NCBI GenBank assembly: GCA_903860995.1 | Contig: CAIOSS010000299.1 | Span: 1 to 6,358 of the forward strand | Source of the DNA: an uncultured delta proteobacterium | Lineage (GTDB): Bacteria > Myxococcota_A > Polyangia > Polyangiales > Ga0077539 | DNA length: 6,358 nucleotides | Direction: 5' to 3' | Part shown: positions 6,172-6,358 of the stretch, piece after piece | How positions within the stretch are numbered: position 1 is the stretch's first letter | Layout: each line of letters begins with the position of its first letter | Program-made: the position numbers and the translations under genes | The notes under the pieces: model-generated | Told to the model about the DNA's origin: nothing | What the model saw: only the letters and a program-made list of their open reading frames with translations | Databases searched by the model: none

Positions 6172-6358
6172 GGAGAGGAGCGGGCGCTCGCCGGAGGTTC
6201 CCTGGTGAACCTCGGGAGGAAAGTCCGAGCTCCGCAGGGCAGGATGCTGGCTAACGGCCAGTGGGAGCGATCCCGAGGACAGTGCAACAGAGAAAGACCG
6301 CCGCACGCCGCGAGGCCACTGCGGTAAGGGTGAAACGGTGAGGTAAGAGCTCACCGCG
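6172..6358 (+). ncRNA. rnpB: RNase P RNA, bacterial class A, 5' half (cut by window end)
   Basis: This is the catalytic RNA of RNase P, which removes 5' leaders from tRNA precursors. Conserved blocks are plain: GGAGGAAAGTCCGAGCTCC at 6215-6233 (P4 5' strand region), AGGGCAGGATGCTGGCTAAC from 6236, GACAGTGCAACAGAGA near 6278-6293, and GGTAAGGGTGAAACGGTGAGGTAAGAGCTCACCGC at about 6323-6357. An upstream hairpin GAGGTTC/GAACCTC at 6195-6213 fits P3. The exact 5' end cannot be fixed without the partner strand of P1, which lies beyond the window; 6172 is an estimate. A weak promoter-like pair (TTGCGC 6131-6136, 16-nt spacer, TGTAGC 6153-6158) would start transcription close to this point. Roughly half of a normal length of about 400 nt is present. 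Confidence 0.95.

Noticed and set aside
6010..6327. Plus-strand ORF of 105 codons over the rnpB start
   Set aside because: It runs into the conserved RNase P RNA core and has no protein-like features.

Overview
The window is very G+C-rich DNA (well over 70% by eye). It most resembles a myxobacterium or related Myxococcota/delta-type bacterium. The grounds are a complete sigma-54 response regulator, a formylglycine-generating-enzyme (FGE)-fold protein, a large secreted zinc-peptidase-like protein with an Asp-rich calcium-type loop, a bacterial class A RNase P RNA, and codons ending almost always in G or C. This assignment is an inference from gene content and composition; no taxonomic marker is conclusive here.

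Layout from left to right. (1) Positions 1-830, plus strand: the 3' part of an FGE-fold gene that starts outside the window. (2) Positions 779-2176, minus strand: a complete NtrC-type response regulator (receiver, AAA+ with GAFTGA, Fis-type helix-turn-helix). Its 3' end overlaps the FGE gene tail to tail by 52 bp. (3) Positions 2230-2469, plus strand: a small single-pass membrane protein, possibly followed by a 38-codon ORF. (4) Positions 2604-2741, minus strand: a short 'NPDPITGAPGAHPVG' peptide. (5) Positions 2742-3023: an intergenic stretch with phased A-tracts, an inverted repeat and a good sigma-54-like -24/-12 element. (6) Positions 3024-3401, minus strand: a 125-residue protein of the family usually named 'translational machinery protein' (eRF1/Pelota-domain-like). 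(7) Positions 3516-5872, minus strand: a probable two-gene unit, a 688-residue secreted zincin-like protein followed 20 bp later by a small P-loop ORF that looks frame-disturbed or truncated. (8) Positions 5873-6170: an intergenic stretch with no convincing gene but a coding-like minus frame. (9) Positions 6172-6358, plus strand: the 5' half of rnpB, cut by the window end.

No classical system (toxin-antitoxin, CRISPR, phage, transposon) is visible. The most interesting pattern is regulatory. A hand scan for GGCAC-N5-YTGC (the sigma-54 -24/-12 core) found three matches. All three lie on the minus strand, outside recognised genes, upstream of the three minus-strand transcription units at 2741, 3401 and 5872. 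None was found inside the recognised genes. Together with the sigma-54 activator encoded nearby, this suggests a small local sigma-54 regulon, which is a hypothesis. Secondary points are the disrupted P-loop ORF, the unusual zinc-site spacing of the secreted protein, and the FGE-fold protein that lacks one of the two active-site cysteines.
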